A stretch of 64,000 bases of DNA from Pasteurella skyensis (GTDB taxonomy: Bacteria > Pseudomonadota > Gammaproteobacteria > Enterobacterales > Pasteurellaceae): NCBI RefSeq assembly GCF_013377295.1, contig NZ_CP016180.1:1116001-1180000 (forward strand), in the 5' to 3' direction. Below are positions 38,983 to 50,537 of the stretch, piece by piece; positions within the stretch are counted from its first letter, which is position 1, and every line of letters begins with the position of its first letter. The notes beneath the pieces were generated by a model. That model saw only the letters and a list, made by a program, of their open reading frames with translations. It was not told where the DNA came from and made no database searches. Both the position numbers and the translations under genes were made by a program.

Positions 38983-39561
38983 CTTTTCCATTTTTACCAT
39001 TTACCGCAATGCCGTCTTCACCTTTAATGGAAATGCCATCTTTGCCATTTTCACCTTTGATTGAAATGCCGTCTTTGCCGTTAATCGCAATGGAATCTTT
39101 TCCGTCTTTACCGTCTTTTCCATTAACCGTAATTCCATCTTTGCCATTGAGCCCGATGCCGTTTAAGCCATCCATGCCATCTTTACCTTTAATGGAAATA
39201 CCGTCTTCACCTTTAATAGATACGCCGTCTTTTCCATCTTTTCCTTTGATTGAAATTCCGTCTTTTCCATTAATCGCAACTGCATTTTCACCGTCTTTAC
39301 CGTTTAAGCCATTTGCTCCATCTTTCCCTGCAATACTTAAACCGTCTTTACCTGCAATGCCAATACCCTCAACACCTTGCAGTTTTTTCGCCAGTTTGAT
39401 TTCTAACTTGCCATCTGTGGTATCGACAAAGATGTTATCTGCTGCAAAGTCAGAGTCTTTCGTTAAGTTCTTCGCTGGGTCTGTGCCTTTTTGTCCTTCA
39501 ATCACCAAGGTGCCATTAAGGGCTGTCGTCACTTTCTTCGACGCATCATTACCTTGGAAAG

Positions 39562-39825
39562 CTAAGCCATCATCCAGTGTGGCAACTTCCTTTTTGTCTC
39601 CCGTTGCTTTATCAACATAAACGATTCTGTCAGTTGTGGTGCCATCTAAGCCACCTTTTCCATTTTGGATACTGATGTCATAGAATTTGCCGTCTGCACC
39701 ATTTTTACCTGGTGCTCCTTGAAGCCCTATAACACCATTTTGACCATCCTTACCAAGAGTAACCAATGTTTTACCATCTTCACCTTTAATACTGATGCCA
39801 TCATCACCGTGGATTGATACGCCAT
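39562..39825. repeat. Near-identical internal direct repeat of the autotransporter, copy A (intact frame)
   Basis: The 264-bp intact counterpart of 38720-38982; here the homologous point reads GDKKEVATLDDGL in frame. Recombination between the two copies would remove one stalk unit of 842 bp spacing. Confidence 0.9.
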
Positions 39826-42800
39826 TTTCACCGTCTTTTCCTTTAACGGTAATGCCATCTTTTCCACTTAAGCCGATTGAACCATCTTTGCCATCTTTGC
39901 CGTCAACACCGATATGACCGTCTTTACCGTCTTTAGCTTTCCCAACTTTATCAATCGCTGTATCAACATAGGTTTTAACCGCTTTTTCTTGAACAAGTTG
40001 GGTGGTCTCACCAGTAATCTCACCTTTACCTACGTTTTTACCCAGTTTGACTTTATTGTCATCACTGCCAACGTTAGAACCTGTTATTAATAAACGGTCA
40101 GCTAAATTCGCACTTGTTAACACATTACCAAGATCAAGCGCGCGTTTCCAATCCGCTTTATCGCCATCAGTTAAGTTGGACGCATCTTTATTCGCTTTCG
40201 CCGCTAAATCTGCTGCAAGCGTCGTGGTTCCTGCCACCTCTTTCACTTTCGCCGCATCTAAGCCTAACGTATACACCGCCCCTTTATTTGCCGTTGCAGC
40301 TGTTTTCGCCAGTGTTAAACCACTGTTTTCAACAATCGCCACTTCTTCTTTCGAGGTTTTGCCTACGTTAGTGATTTGGTCTCCTAAATTAGTAATAGTT
40401 TGAGTATTACCTGTCACTTTATCATCTACCGCTTTCACCGCTTTGATTTGTGCTAATTCAGTCGTATTCGCTAAGGTCGCTGTACCTACATTGCCACCAA
40501 AGGTCACTTTGTCACCTACATTCGCGCCGCTTACGTTTAAGTAAGTAGTTGCAAGGTCTGTTGTTCCTGCTAACTCTTTCACTTTATCGGCTTTAAGGCT
40601 TAACTTCACGTTACCTTTAGTTAAATCGCCAGCATTGCTTACTGTGATATCATCACTTTCAATCACATTCAGGTCACCTTTGTCAAGTTTACCTGCTGTC
40701 GCTGTATCAACGTAAGTTTTAACCACATCACCTGTCACAGTATTGGTATTACCATCTGCAACGGCGCCTGCTCCAACTTTATCCAGAATATTAGTGACAT
40801 CTCCCGCTAACTTCACTTTTGTGACCTTACCGTCTAAAATCTTAGCCGTTGTCACTGCGTTGTCTGCAAGGCTGATTACACCATTTCCGTCTTTAGTTAA
40901 AGTCGTTCCATCAAGATTCACTTTTAAATCCACTTTACCTGCAGTGGTTGTGGTGTCGATAGTGACTGTTTTATCCTTGCTGGTGATATCATCCGCATCC
41001 AGTTTTGTGTCGAGTGCAGTTTTTACTTGCGAATCAGTCACTAACTTGCCTGTTGGTGCGGTGATATTTGCACCTGTATTTAACTTGGTTGTCCAAGCAT
41101 TTACTTCTGCTGCCCCTAAATTACCTGCATTTTTATCTGCTTTGTTATTCAGTGTAGTGCTATTTGCAAGGGTTTTACGTTTGGCTGCATCGGCAGTGGT
41201 TTTTATATCCCCAATCGCTTCGTGAATAGTGCCTTTGCCTGTTCCCCCAATATTGGTAAATGTAATGTTCCCATCTTCATTTAATGCAGCATTACCACCG
41301 AAGTTATTTTTAACCGATTTTGCAACATTACCAATGGCTTTATTGGTAGCAAAAAGTTGTGAACCATTGATCGCATCGGTTGAGGTTTGAGCAATTTTAC
41401 CCGGTGCAACATTGATGATTTGTTTTTCGTGATAATCTTTACCCACAGACACCACACCATCCGCAAAACCAGTGAAGTCTTTATATTTAAGTCCATTGAT
41501 AGCCTCTGTTTCATCTACTTGTGTAAAGGCTTTGGTTTCTGCGTTTGAACCTAAGGCCACTGAGTTTTCATGTTCAGCCTTAGCATCAAAACCTAATGCA
41601 AGGGTGTTATCTGCAACGGCTTTAGCACGATAGCCCATTGCGACGGCTTCTTCTGTGCCATTTTCAATACCTGCAACTGTCCCAGTTCCGAGTGCCATTG
41701 AGCCTGCTGTGTAGGCTTGTCCACCTTCTAAAATATCAGAACTATCATTAGTATATCCACCTAATGCAAGCGAACCATTTCCTACTGCTTTGGATTTTAA
41801 TCCCATAGCTACCGAATATTTCCAAGAAGCTGTTGTATATGCTCCTGTTGCTAACGATGAAGAACCAGAAGATGTTGTTTTATAACCCATACTCGTTGAA
41901 TAAACTCCTGAAGCTTCAGTATATATCCCTAGAGCTCTTGCTCCTTCTGCTGTGGCACTTGCAGAATATCCAATTGCAGAAGAGAACTCTCCTGCAGCCC
42001 TAGCTAACAATCCTACTGCAAATGCTCCTTTAGCTTCTGCTTTTGTTGAATTACCAAGAGCAACTGCTCCATCTCCTGTCGCTTCAGCAGCTCCAATTCC
42101 AGCCGTTTTCAGAACTCCATTTTCATATTTAGGTCTATTATAAGACCCTCCTATTGCTATTGAAGCAAATCCTGTTGATTTAGCTCCCTCTCCTATTGCT
42201 ACAGAAGCTTCTTTATTAGTTGTAATAGTTTCATCTTGATTTGTAGCATCATTATCTAGAATAAAATCTGCATTTAATTTTCCTGCTATTGCACCTCTAC
42301 CTATAGCTATCGAACTACCTGTAACGGCTCCTGCTGCTGTAGAAATATCTCCTAAATTTATAGTTGCATCTCCTGTCCCTGTATTTGTTCCATTATTAAC
42401 ATGAACATAGGTTTTCTGTGCTTTTAATGCTTCAACCTGTTGTTTTAGTGCATTAAATTCTTCATCAGTAACCGCTATTGCTGAAGCACTAAAACCCAGC
42501 ACCATTGAGATTGCCAAAGTAATTTTTGCAAATTTTGGTAAAAATGTACCCGCTTGTTTTATTGATTGACTTTGTGTTTTCGTGGCGCCTTTAGCTAATT
42601 CGCTTACGGCGGTAAAAGTTTGTGTTGCTTTGTTAAACACGATTTTGTAGATGCTGTTCATAGTCAGGTATCCTTTTTAGTTGATATCCTTTCCTTAGGC
42701 CTTTTCTTGAGGCTGATGTAAATTCCTTTTACTGCCTCGTGAATATTTTGTTAAAAATATATGTATAAACTTCCCGATTGTAAAAAAAAACGCAAGTGAA

Positions 42801-42903
42801 ATCGTAGTAATGGAGGTTATTTGGGTGAAAAACAGACAATTTAGAGTGAAAATGGCGTGGTTTTTGATTAGGGAGAGTGTAAAATATTGATCACGGGGTT
42901 AGT

Positions 42904-42944
42904 CAAACACCGGTCACTGAGCCTGTCGAAGTGTTAGGTGTTTG
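42904..42944. repeat. Covarying hairpin repeat with GAGCCTGTCGA loop (copy 2)
   Basis: Outer arms CAAACACC and GGTGTTTG, inner arms CACT and AGTG, and the 11-nt loop GAGCCTGTCGA. Confidence 0.85.
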
Positions 42945-43021
42945 ATTTGTAAATTTTTATTGAAATGTAACCGCTATAGTTATGTCTTATGATGTTTTGT
43001 GGAGATTTTATATCGAGCAAC

Positions 43022-43057
43022 GGGAGGATATACGCAAACAAGTTTGCTAATCCTCCC
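43022..43057. repeat. Isolated long hairpin
   Basis: GGGAGGAT pairs with ATCCTCCC, and inside it GCAAAC pairs with GTTTGC around an AA loop. It lacks a T-run, so it is a repeat or structured element rather than a terminator. Confidence 0.7.
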
Positions 43058-43170
43058 CTACGGTAGATCTTTATAACTTTTTGATTTATAAATAATTTAC
43101 AGGAGAGTATTTAATGAGAAAAGCGAGTGGAATATCTTCCCGTAAGCTAAATTAAAATCACAAAATCAAT

Positions 43171-43211
43171 CAAACACCGATCGCTGAGCTTGTCGAAGTG
43201 TGAGGTGTTTG
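43171..43211. repeat. Covarying hairpin repeat with GAGCTTGTCGA loop (copy 3)
   Basis: Outer arms CAAACACC and GGTGTTTG, inner arms CGCT and AGTG (one G-T wobble), loop GAGCTTGTCGA. An inverted short copy (CCCT/AGGG inner arms) follows at 43242-43263. Confidence 0.85.
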
Positions 43212-43332
43212 GGCTCGGAAGTTGTTCGGTGAACGCTTCTCGACCCTTCGACAGGCTCAGGGAACCGAAGCGGAGAAATATCGAAACGGGACGTCGAAGT
43301 GGGAATATCGATCACTGAGATCAATCAAGAAC

Positions 43333-43358
43333 GGAGACGTAGTATGCTACGTCTCTAC
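43333..43358. repeat. Small palindromic repeat, GTAGAGAC...GTCTCTAC family
   Basis: GGAGACGTAG pairs with CTACGTCTCT around TATG, followed by AC. It is nearly the same as the copy at 32251 and lies about 65 bp past the mukB stop. Confidence 0.85.
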
Positions 43359-43424
43359 ATTATTGATCTAATTGGTAAATTTTTACTTAAATGTAACCGC
43401 TATGGTTATGTTTTATGAGAACTT

Positions 43425-46400
43425 TTAATCATTACCAAACCCTTTTAAGCCAACCACGTGCACATACTCTTGGTTATTAGCGATTTTACGCACTAACTTA
43501 TAAGTTGTTCCTTGCTCTGGACTGATATTTTCAGGAGCGGCGATCAGTAATTGCATATCTAATCGGTCGCATAATTCAAACAAAGTGTTGATTGATTTTG
43601 CATCCAGTCGAGCGGCTTCATCAAGGAATAACAAACGACAAGGGAGGATGTCTTTAGCTCTCATTCTGCGAGATTCTTCTTCCCAGCTTTGTACTACCAT
43701 TAACAAGATTGACATACCTGTACCAATGGCTTCTCCTGTTGAAAGTGAGCTACTTTGAGCTTTCATCCAACCATCTGCTCCACGATAGGTTTCCACATCA
43801 AGGTCAAGATAATTACGATAATCTAATAACTCTTCACCGATGGTTTGTGGAGTGCGTTGTCCTAGTTCAAGGTGTGGATTAACACGCTTGTACAACATCG
43901 CTAAGGCTTCAGAGAAGCCTAATTTTTCACTTTCAAATAAATCTTTGTGGTTCTCTTTTTCACTCGATAGTGCATTTAACAAAATGGCGTGGGTATCACG
44001 AATATTTACCACTAAACGTACCCCTTTTACTTGTCCAAAGGTAATATTTTGTAGCCCTTGGTTCAGTTGTAAAATACGGTTTTGTTCACGCTGTATCGTT
44101 TTACGTAAAATATTGGCAACACTTTCAGAGCTGATCGCCAATTTTTTCTCACGATTTGTCAATTCACTGGTTAAACGAGAAAGTTCAATTTCCATTTGTT
44201 CAATGGCGTCAATCGGATCGTCTGTTTTGATAATATCTTGACGAATTCGCTCACGTAAATGCTGATAAACCGCAATAAAGAATGCCACTTTATTTTCAGG
44301 TTTACGATTATCTTCTGAGGCTCGCAAGCTATCACGCAGATATTCATTATCCGCCACCGCAATACGTAACGCCCCTAAGGCTTTATCCGAAATTGAACGT
44401 AATTCTTCCGATGACATATACGCCAACTCACGACGGTTCAAGCGTTTTTCAACATCACTGTTGCGAGATAAACGCATTACTACGCACCAACTTACTTTCG
44501 CTTGCACCACTTGTTCACGCAATACTTTATAATCACGCTCAGCCTTGCGTACTGCACGATTTAGATTATCCATATCAGCCTCAATTACAGCTAATTGTTT
44601 TTCTAAATAACTCTTACGGCTACGTTGTTGGCTTAAACGTTGTTGCAATTCATCACGTTGTGTTCTAGCACGCTCTTCCGCCTCTGAATCGCCTCGTAAA
44701 CCTAATTCATCAATTTCACGCACTAATTCTACAAGCATTTCATTTTTCGCCTCATAAGAACTGCGTAATGAAGTAAGCACTTGATTATATTGTGTATATT
44801 GAGATTGCGCCTGTTTAAATTGCTCTCGCATTTTTTCACGTTCAAGTTGTGCTTTCTCTAAGCGATCACGCAACTGCTCGGTTAATGCTGAACCTTCTGC
44901 TTGTAAAGAAGATTCATAACCAAAGTGTAAACGACGATTCATCACTTCTGACAAACTAAAGACTTTTTGATTTAGTAATTTTTGTTCTTCAACTGACCGC
45001 TTATATTCAGCTTCTAATTCGTCAAATTTCGTTGGATCACTTTGTAATGCCGTTGCAATTGGTTCTAATTGTGCTAAATATTGCCCAAATTGACGGATAA
45101 ACTGTTCGTCTTCTTGTGCTTCTAATAGTTGCTCTTTACACTCTTCAACACGATCGATTAAGGTTTCATCTGCTAATAATTCAACTTGTGGTAATGCTTT
45201 ATTTAGTAATTGTAATTGTGCTTTACAACTATCTCTGCGTTGACGATATTGTTGCTCATCACCATTAATTTGACTTAATTGACGTTCAATATCCACTCGT
45301 TGAGTGGTGATCTCTTGCATCATATCTTCTGGATTAGGTTCAAATGCAAGATTAAGATGTGTACCTACAAAGTGGCTTAAATGCTGATATAAACGTTGGC
45401 ATTTTTGTACTTCAAACGCACACTCTGCGTGTTTACCAGAAACCTCTTCTTGTTGTGCTTTTAACTGCTCTAGTTGTTTTTCACGAGCAGCACGTCCAAA
45501 CAGTGGAATTTCAGGGAATTTGGAATAACGCCATTGACGGTTAGAGACTTGTACGACTACACCATCGCTTAATTCCATTGATTCAAATACATCATCATCA
45601 AATGCATTTGGGTCACCCTCGATCAAATAGAGATCATCTGGACAATCTTCTAACTGTTCAAGTTGTGATTTTACCGCTTCTAAATCTCGTACTACAATGG
45701 CGTGTCGTGCTTCACCATATAGAGCTGAAAAATACGGAGCATCATCAATTGAAACATCATCATACAGCTCTGAAAGCAATATACCGCCTAAACGCTCTGC
45801 TAAATGATTTAATCGAGGATCTTCCGCACCGTCTAACTGACTTAAGCGTGTGATTTGCTCTTCTAACTGATCCGATTGTCTTGCTAATTTATCTCGTTCT
45901 AAGGTGATCTCACGTTCTGAATTGAGTGTGTCCTGCATAAACTGCATCACTTGCTGACTGGCTTCAAAATGCGTATCACACTGTTCTGATAAACGCACTA
46001 AGGCAGACTGAGCAGTATGCCAAGCTGGCGCTGTTTGAGATAATTTTTGGTATTGCTGGTTTAATTGCTCTAGTTGTTGACGTTGTGTAGAACGCACTTC
46101 AAGGGCTTCTGAAAGCTGTGCTTCTAGCTCTTCTAAATTATCTTGTTGCTGTTCAAAATACGCTTCTAACTCTTGTGCTGTTTCAAATTCTGTTTGTGCT
46201 TTTTGATTAAACTCTTTTAATAAACGCTCTGCATTGCGCTGCTGTTGTAATTTATGCTCTAATTCATTTAATTTCTGACGTAATGCTACAGCCTGCTGAG
46301 CCTGTGATTTTTGTGTTGGATAAACCGCTAATAGTTCTTTTGCTTCACCCCAAGCTTGAGAGCGTGCTGTTTCACCCACTACTTTACACACTAATTCATA

Positions 46401-47927
46401 GGCTTTATCAAACTTCTCTTTTGCCATTTCAGACATAGATAAACGCTGTTCAAGTTCAAATACTTTATCTGTCACTTCTTCGGCTTGCGCTTCAAATTCT
46501 GCAGCATAATCTTGAATATTATGTAAATCTAACTGAGGTAAACCACACAGATTTTTCGCTTTTTCTAAGGCTTGCACTGCCTGTTGATATTGCAATGCTC
46601 GAGTTTGTTGTGAATCTAAAGCTTGTTGATAATCGGCTAATTCTGCACGAAGACTTTCAACTACGTCTTCTGCTTCATCAGAATGCGCTTGTGCCACTTC
46701 CACTTGCTCTGAAATTTCTTCCATCGCCATCTGTTGCTCTTCAATTTTTTCAACCAAATCGTTTACTTCATCTTGATAGCGTTCTATTTTTTCTTGATGG
46801 CGTAAAGCGTTAGTCACTAAATTAAGATGATCGGACGCGCTATTAAAGGCAACTTCTAAACTGCTTTCTGCTTCAGAAATTTCACTCACTTCACGGCTAT
46901 ATTCCACCAACTGAGTTTGTGACAACTCAATTTTTGCTTTGACTTCTTGCCAATTTTTACGCTGTGCTAATACGTTTTCAATATTACCACGACGCTCATT
47001 TGCATTACGCATATAATCCGCAGAGACATAATTTGTTGATTCCGTAATCAACTTTTTAAACATATCGCGATCTGATTGTGTCACCTTAATGGCTTCTAAA
47101 GTCATACGGTTTTCACGTAATGCAGATTCCATATCTTGGAATGCTTGGCGAACACCTAAGTTTTCAGGTAATAAATATTCACGTAGGGATTTAGTAATAG
47201 CGCCCGAAATACCACCATACAGGGAAGCTTCAATTAACTTATAAAACTTACTACGATCAGAGGGCGATCGTAAACGTTTAGGCAATACGCCTAAATCAAA
47301 TAGGAAGCTATGATAATCAGTAATAGAATGATATTGTTTAAACTGAACAGTGGTTGTTTCGTATTTTTCTTTTAACTCATTTAATGCCAATACTCTTGCA
47401 TTACGATCCCCGACTTTTTCTGTTAGAAGATCAATAATAGCGTGATCCGTTGAAATATTTTGCAAAGAGAATGGACGAATATCGACTTTCTTATCTCGCC
47501 CTGCTATTTGTTGTAAACGTACGCCTGAAATAATACGTTGTTTACGAGAATTTTCACTTTCTAATACGGCATAACAAACCCCTGATTTTAACTTACCGTG
47601 TAAACCTTTATCACGAGATCCTGAGGTTGATCCTGCCTCTGTAGTATTACGGAAGTTTAATAAGGTTAAATCTGGAATTAATGCCGTAATAAAACCCGCC
47701 ATAGTGGTAGATTTTCCTGCTCCATTCCCGCCTGAAAGAGTAGTAACTAACTCATCTAAATCAAAGGTACGAGCAAAAAAACCATTCCAGTTGATCAGTG
47801 TTAATGAAAGAAATTTCCCCCTTGCAACCGTTTCTTTTTTAATTACAGGCGGTATGATGTTTTCCACTTTTTGCAAATTTTCTTCTACTAGTTGTTCTTG
47901 CTCTAATTCAAATTGTTGCTCTTGCAT
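43425..47927 (-). CDS. mukB: Chromosome partition protein MukB (SMC-like ATPase)
   Basis: A 1,500-residue SMC-like condensin ATPase (E. coli MukB is 1,486). The N-terminal head has Walker [19 protein letters not shown] near residue 70; very long Gln/Glu/Leu-rich coiled coils flank a hinge near the middle; the C-terminal head has the ABC signature [16 protein letters not shown] and Walker [12 protein letters not shown]. It starts on the last base of the mukE stop (TAATG overlap). It works with MukE and MukF, encoded upstream. Confidence 0.98.
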   Translation of the reverse strand: MQEQQFELEQEQLVEENLQKVENIIPPVIKKETVARGKFLSLTLINWNGFFARTFDLDELVTTLSGGNGAGKSTTMAGFITALIPDLTLLNFRNTTEAGSTSGSRDKGLHGKLKSGVCYAVLESENSRKQRIISGVRLQQIAGRDKKVDIRPFSLQNISTDHAIIDLLTEKVGDRNARVLALNELKEKYETTTVQFKQYHSITDYHSFLFDLGVLPKRLRSPSDRSKFYKLIEASLYGGISGAITKSLREYLLPENLGVRQAFQDMESALRENRMTLEAIKVTQSDRDMFKKLITESTNYVSADYMRNANERRGNIENVLAQRKNWQEVKAKIELSQTQLVEYSREVSEISEAESSLEVAFNSASDHLNLVTNALRHQEKIERYQDEVNDLVEKIEEQQMAMEEISEQVEVAQAHSDEAEDVVESLRAELADYQQALDSQQTRALQYQQAVQALEKAKNLCGLPQLDLHNIQDYAAEFEAQAEEVTDKVFELEQRLSMSEMAKEKFDKAYELVCKVVGETARSQAWGEAKELLAVYPTQKSQAQQAVALRQKLNELEHKLQQQRNAERLLKEFNQKAQTEFETAQELEAYFEQQQDNLEELEAQLSEALEVRSTQRQQLEQLNQQYQKLSQTAPAWHTAQSALVRLSEQCDTHFEASQQVMQFMQDTLNSEREITLERDKLARQSDQLEEQITRLSQLDGAEDPRLNHLAERLGGILLSELYDDVSIDDAPYFSALYGEARHAIVVRDLEAVKSQLEQLEDCPDDLYLIEGDPNAFDDDVFESMELSDGVVVQVSNRQWRYSKFPEIPLFGRAAREKQLEQLKAQQEEVSGKHAECAFEVQKCQRLYQHLSHFVGTHLNLAFEPNPEDMMQEITTQRVDIERQLSQINGDEQQYRQRRDSCKAQLQLLNKALPQVELLADETLIDRVEECKEQLLEAQEDEQFIRQFGQYLAQLEPIATALQSDPTKFDELEAEYKRSVEEQKLLNQKVFSLSEVMNRRLHFGYESSLQAEGSALTEQLRDRLEKAQLEREKMREQFKQAQSQYTQYNQVLTSLRSSYEAKNEMLVELVREIDELGLRGDSEAEERARTQRDELQQRLSQQRSRKSYLEKQLAVIEADMDNLNRAVRKAERDYKVLREQVVQAKVSWCVVMRLSRNSDVEKRLNRRELAYMSSEELRSISDKALGALRIAVADNEYLRDSLRASEDNRKPENKVAFFIAVYQHLRERIRQDIIKTDDPIDAIEQMEIELSRLTSELTNREKKLAISSESVANILRKTIQREQNRILQLNQGLQNITFGQVKGVRLVVNIRDTHAILLNALSSEKENHKDLFESEKLGFSEALAMLYKRVNPHLELGQRTPQTIGEELLDYRNYLDLDVETYRGADGWMKAQSSSLSTGEAIGTGMSILLMVVQSWEEESRRMRAKDILPCRLLFLDEAARLDAKSINTLFELCDRLDMQLLIAAPENISPEQGTTYKLVRKIANNQEYVHVVGLKGFGND

Positions 47928-48667
47928 TATGCTTCCTCATCGCTCTCTGATTCAACTTCATCAAACTGATCTTCATCATCATTTGCATTTTCTTGTTCTA
48001 AAGTGACCGCTTGTTTTTGTAATTCATTCGGTGTTGTACCCTCTCCATCACGAATCAAGCGAAGCTGTGCTTCACGAGGATCATCACCACTACGCACATC
48101 AGCCCCAAAACGGAACGCCGATTCTGAAATCACAAATTTACGACTATTTTGCTCACCAACACGAGTAATTATTCCAATACGTGCTAAACGGCGTAATGCA
48201 CCACCCACTTTTTCTAATAATTTTGCTTTATCTAAATCAGAACCAGTAGAACGTGGGTTTACAGCTTTTAGTAATTTCGCTTCATCGGCTAAATTAAGTA
48301 ATTCTTCATACACATCATCAAAACTAAAAATCCCTTGTTGTGCTAAACGCTCAGGGCTTAAATATAGATAGCAAAGTACTTTCCCTACCAACATTTCCAT
48401 TTCACTCATTACACTACGAGCAATTAATGTTGTCGCTTTTGGACGTAAGTAAAAAAATCCTTCCGCTGCACGGATTAATTCAACATTATAACGGCGATAA
48501 AATTGCTCTAATTCCGCTTGAAAATCCATCAAAAAACTATGTTGATCTAGTAGCTCAATACTAATATGTCGCCCTGCTCGCAACTGACTGTCTAACTCAG
48601 GAAAAATAGGATTAGCAATCGCCATTGCTAATTTTGTTGGCATTACGTCTTCTATGTTTTGTGTCAT
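47927..48667 (-). CDS. mukE: Chromosome partition protein MukE
   Basis: A 246-residue kleisin-interacting WH protein. The sequence [44 protein letters not shown] and [23 protein letters not shown] closely follow E. coli MukE, and an acidic tail ([18 protein letters not shown]) ends it. It is coupled to mukB but separated from mukF by about 1.96 kb containing a toxin-antitoxin pair, so it probably needs a promoter in 48668-48900, where a TATTAT hexamer is seen on the minus strand near 48742. Confidence 0.98.
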   Translation of the reverse strand: MTQNIEDVMPTKLAMAIANPIFPELDSQLRAGRHISIELLDQHSFLMDFQAELEQFYRRYNVELIRAAEGFFYLRPKATTLIARSVMSEMEMLVGKVLCYLYLSPERLAQQGIFSFDDVYEELLNLADEAKLLKAVNPRSTGSDLDKAKLLEKVGGALRRLARIGIITRVGEQNSRKFVISESAFRFGADVRSGDDPREAQLRLIRDGEGTTPNELQKQAVTLEQENANDDEDQFDEVESESDEEA

Positions 48668-48699
48668 TGTGGTTCTCTTTTCTTTGACTTATTCATTTC

Positions 48700-48727
48700 G
48701 TAGAGACAGAGCGCATCCTGTTTCTAC
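48700..48727. repeat. Degenerate copy of the GTAGAGAC palindromic repeat
   Basis: GTAGAGACAGAG and the partner ending in GTTTCTAC form an imperfect stem. It lies in the mukE leader, between the inserted toxin-antitoxin genes and mukE. Confidence 0.55.
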
Positions 48728-48900
48728 ATAATTCTGTATATAATAGCAAAAAGCCGTTAAAATTTTGCAATTTTTTACACTATTCTTAAAAAATAATTTT
48801 ATCCCTCATAGAATATAACTCGTGTTTATATCACAACTACCATTTAATTTTATCTAACCGCTTTTTAAGTAATAACAAGGTCACTAATAGCTGCTTTTCA

Positions 48901-49800
48901 TCAGGTTTTACCATAGACTAGCAAACTGAATTCTTTTTTATAAACAGGTTGTAAATATTTCCATACATTAGTTGGATCATTAAAAATAAGTGCTTTGACA
49001 GGATGGTATTTTAACCATTGATTATTATTTTTAAAACTCTTAACATCTTCTTTTGCAACTGTTTTTAACATATCATCAAAATAATGTGAATATAAAAAAT
49101 TCAAAAATTCCTCTTCTAATAAAAGTTGGTTTAAATCGTAAATATGACGGATTTTATTTTTTAAACTCGTTACAGGATCTTCACTATACGAAAAACGTAT
49201 TAAACTCATTATTTTTTCACATAATGTTCGAGTCGGCTCTAACACTTGTACATTGAACGGTAAAAGATCATAATTTTTAGCAATATCAATTTGTTGGTTA
49301 TCCATCATCATTTTGCCAACAAAGGAACAAATCTCTTTTTCTGTATAAGGTTCAAAATAACCAAGACAAGTAGCTTCAATAACAAGATTTCTTCTCACTT
49401 GTCCATAATCTCCTTGAAAAAATTTGTCATAGGTATGTACCGTTTTTCGGTTAGTGCCTTTTTTATTCGTTAATCCTTCCACCGTAATTTCAGGTAAAAC
49501 TTCACCCACAATATGACTAATTGCTTTTAATTTTCTTTTTAGTTGATTCGCGTTGTCATTTTCGTTTTTCAAAATCACTAAATCAATATCTTCAGAAAAT
49601 CTATCAATAAGTTGGTAACATTTTGATAAAGATGTTCCTCCTTTAAATACCACTTCTTGAGCGATATGACTATGAAAAATAGTATATAGTGCATAAGTTA
49701 TCCAATAATCTTTCTCAACATATATTGCAGGAATATTCATTATATCGGCAGTAAATTGAATAGCTTGATTAAATAGTTTCGTTTCTAAATGCAACTTCAT
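48901..49800 (-). CDS. AbiEii-type nucleotidyltransferase toxin
   Basis: A 299-residue DNA-polymerase-beta-like nucleotidyltransferase of the AbiEii family. VVFKGGTSLSKCYQLIDRFSEDIDLVIL contains the GGTSLS and SEDIDL motifs (the GS...DxD metal-binding core). I use the ATG at 49800, which overlaps the antitoxin stop as ATGA with GGA 8 nt upstream. The N-terminal FNQAIQFTADIMNIPAIYVEKDYWITYALYTIF is the usual AbiEii entry sequence. Proteins of this family are type IV toxin-antitoxin toxins, several of which modify tRNA acceptor ends and give abortive phage defence. Confidence 0.9.
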   Translation of the reverse strand: MKLHLETKLFNQAIQFTADIMNIPAIYVEKDYWITYALYTIFHSHIAQEVVFKGGTSLSKCYQLIDRFSEDIDLVILKNENDNANQLKRKLKAISHIVGEVLPEITVEGLTNKKGTNRKTVHTYDKFFQGDYGQVRRNLVIEATCLGYFEPYTEKEICSFVGKMMMDNQQIDIAKNYDLLPFNVQVLEPTRTLCEKIMSLIRFSYSEDPVTSLKNKIRHIYDLNQLLLEEEFLNFLYSHYFDDMLKTVAKEDVKSFKNNNQWLKYHPVKALIFNDPTNVWKYLQPVYKKEFSLLVYGKT

Positions 49801-50519
49801 ATAATATTCCACTCATCTGATTTTGAAAAAATTTTTCTCACTTGCGGTAACTTATAAACAGTAAGAGGATTTAATGATGCTTTTAATTTAGCCGTTATGT
49901 CTTGATAACCTATCTCATCCAATATTACTCCTAATAAAGAGCGTGTTGATGGAGGGTATTTTAATGACAGTCTAATAAGTTCTGATATTTCTAAAATGTC
50001 TAATGTTTTGAATATCGACATCAATCGATCGCAAGACTGCTCTATTGTTGTATCAGGTATTTTTTTTATATAACGAATGGCATCAAGAAGTTGCAACAAA
50101 GGAATATTTTTTTTAGTAATACTATTTTTCTGTTTAACAAAACTAATAGTATATCTTTCTCTTTTAAAGGTGGGACGAATATCATTTTTACCAATCTGAA
50201 TGGCGTTACTGACTTGAGTTGTTAACCCTAGTTGATTATAAATACTATAACCAGTAAGATAACCTGTAATTTTTCCATTATCGCTAAGTAGATCCTTTAC
50301 TACTTGCTCTTGTTTTGGCGCTAGTACACCAAATGGAGTAACTTCAGGTTTAAAGTATACGCCTTTTGAAAGTTTAGCTATTTTACCTTTCGCTACTAGC
50401 CTATTCAACGCCTTAGCCACTGCTTGCTGTTTTTGTAATTCTCGAAAATTATCATAGGTAAATACATAGCCCATTTCAAATCGATCTATTATTTGCTGAA
50501 CTGCATCAGATATATTCAT
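49797..50519 (-). CDS. AbiEi/DUF6088-type antitoxin with winged-helix domain
   Basis: A 240-residue cognate antitoxin. The N-terminal region (FTYDNFRELQKQQAVAKALNRLVAKGKIAKLSKGVYFKPEVTPFG) is a winged helix like those of AbiEi autorepressors; ITGYLTGYSIYNQLGLTTQVSN is a family landmark. The C-terminal half is helical. It precedes the toxin with a 4-nt overlap, and an inverted repeat with TGTCCAGT half-sites lies just upstream, consistent with autoregulation. Confidence 0.87.
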   Translation of the reverse strand: MNISDAVQQIIDRFEMGYVFTYDNFRELQKQQAVAKALNRLVAKGKIAKLSKGVYFKPEVTPFGVLAPKQEQVVKDLLSDNGKITGYLTGYSIYNQLGLTTQVSNAIQIGKNDIRPTFKRERYTISFVKQKNSITKKNIPLLQLLDAIRYIKKIPDTTIEQSCDRLMSIFKTLDILEISELIRLSLKYPPSTRSLLGVILDEIGYQDITAKLKASLNPLTVYKLPQVRKIFSKSDEWNII

Positions 50520-50537
50520 TATTTTTTATTCTATTAG

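Larger units (their letters stand above)
37338..42661 (-). pseudogene. YadA-type trimeric autotransporter adhesin, collagen-like stalk, split by a 1-nt frameshift
   Basis: With the frame repaired this encodes about 1,774 residues. It starts with the extended signal-peptide region MNSIYKIVFNKATQTFTAV and a hydrophobic core. The head (about residues 90-390) consists of YadA left-handed-roll repeats such as AVALGNSTKA and SSAIGYSASA; a neck DAINGSQLF follows, then a stalk with long KDG/GKDG collagen-like repeats, GDKGDKGDKG, a second neck-like TDAVNVSQL and the YadA anchor ending GIGVGVGYQW. The upstream frame stops at 38720-38722 after GEKRKLPHWMMA; the downstream frame resumes KKEVATLDDGL. The cause is an A6 run at 38750-38755 where the upstream repeat copy has GACAAAAAGG; one lost C explains it. 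Surface adhesion and biofilm roles are typical of the family. Confidence 0.9.
42662..43424. other. Gene-free region between the autotransporter and mukB, rich in small repeats
   Basis: About 760 bp without a supportable gene. The first 150 bp should hold the autotransporter promoter (minus strand). The rest is a mosaic of small elements: covarying hairpins at 42904-42944, 43171-43211 and 43246-43259, a GGGAGGAT/ATCCTCCC hairpin at 43022-43057, a GTAG-family palindrome at 43333-43358, and two extended uptake signals ending in GTAACCGCTAT (near 42970 and 43395). Confidence 0.8.

Noticed and set aside
37666-41225. Several long plus-strand open frames antisense to the trimeric autotransporter (e.g. 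38952-39620, 40002-40403, 40743-41225)
   Set aside because: They are low-complexity Ser/Pro/Leu-rich translations of the repetitive antisense strand, with no ribosome-binding sites or recognisable domains. The minus-strand frame has the full autotransporter architecture.
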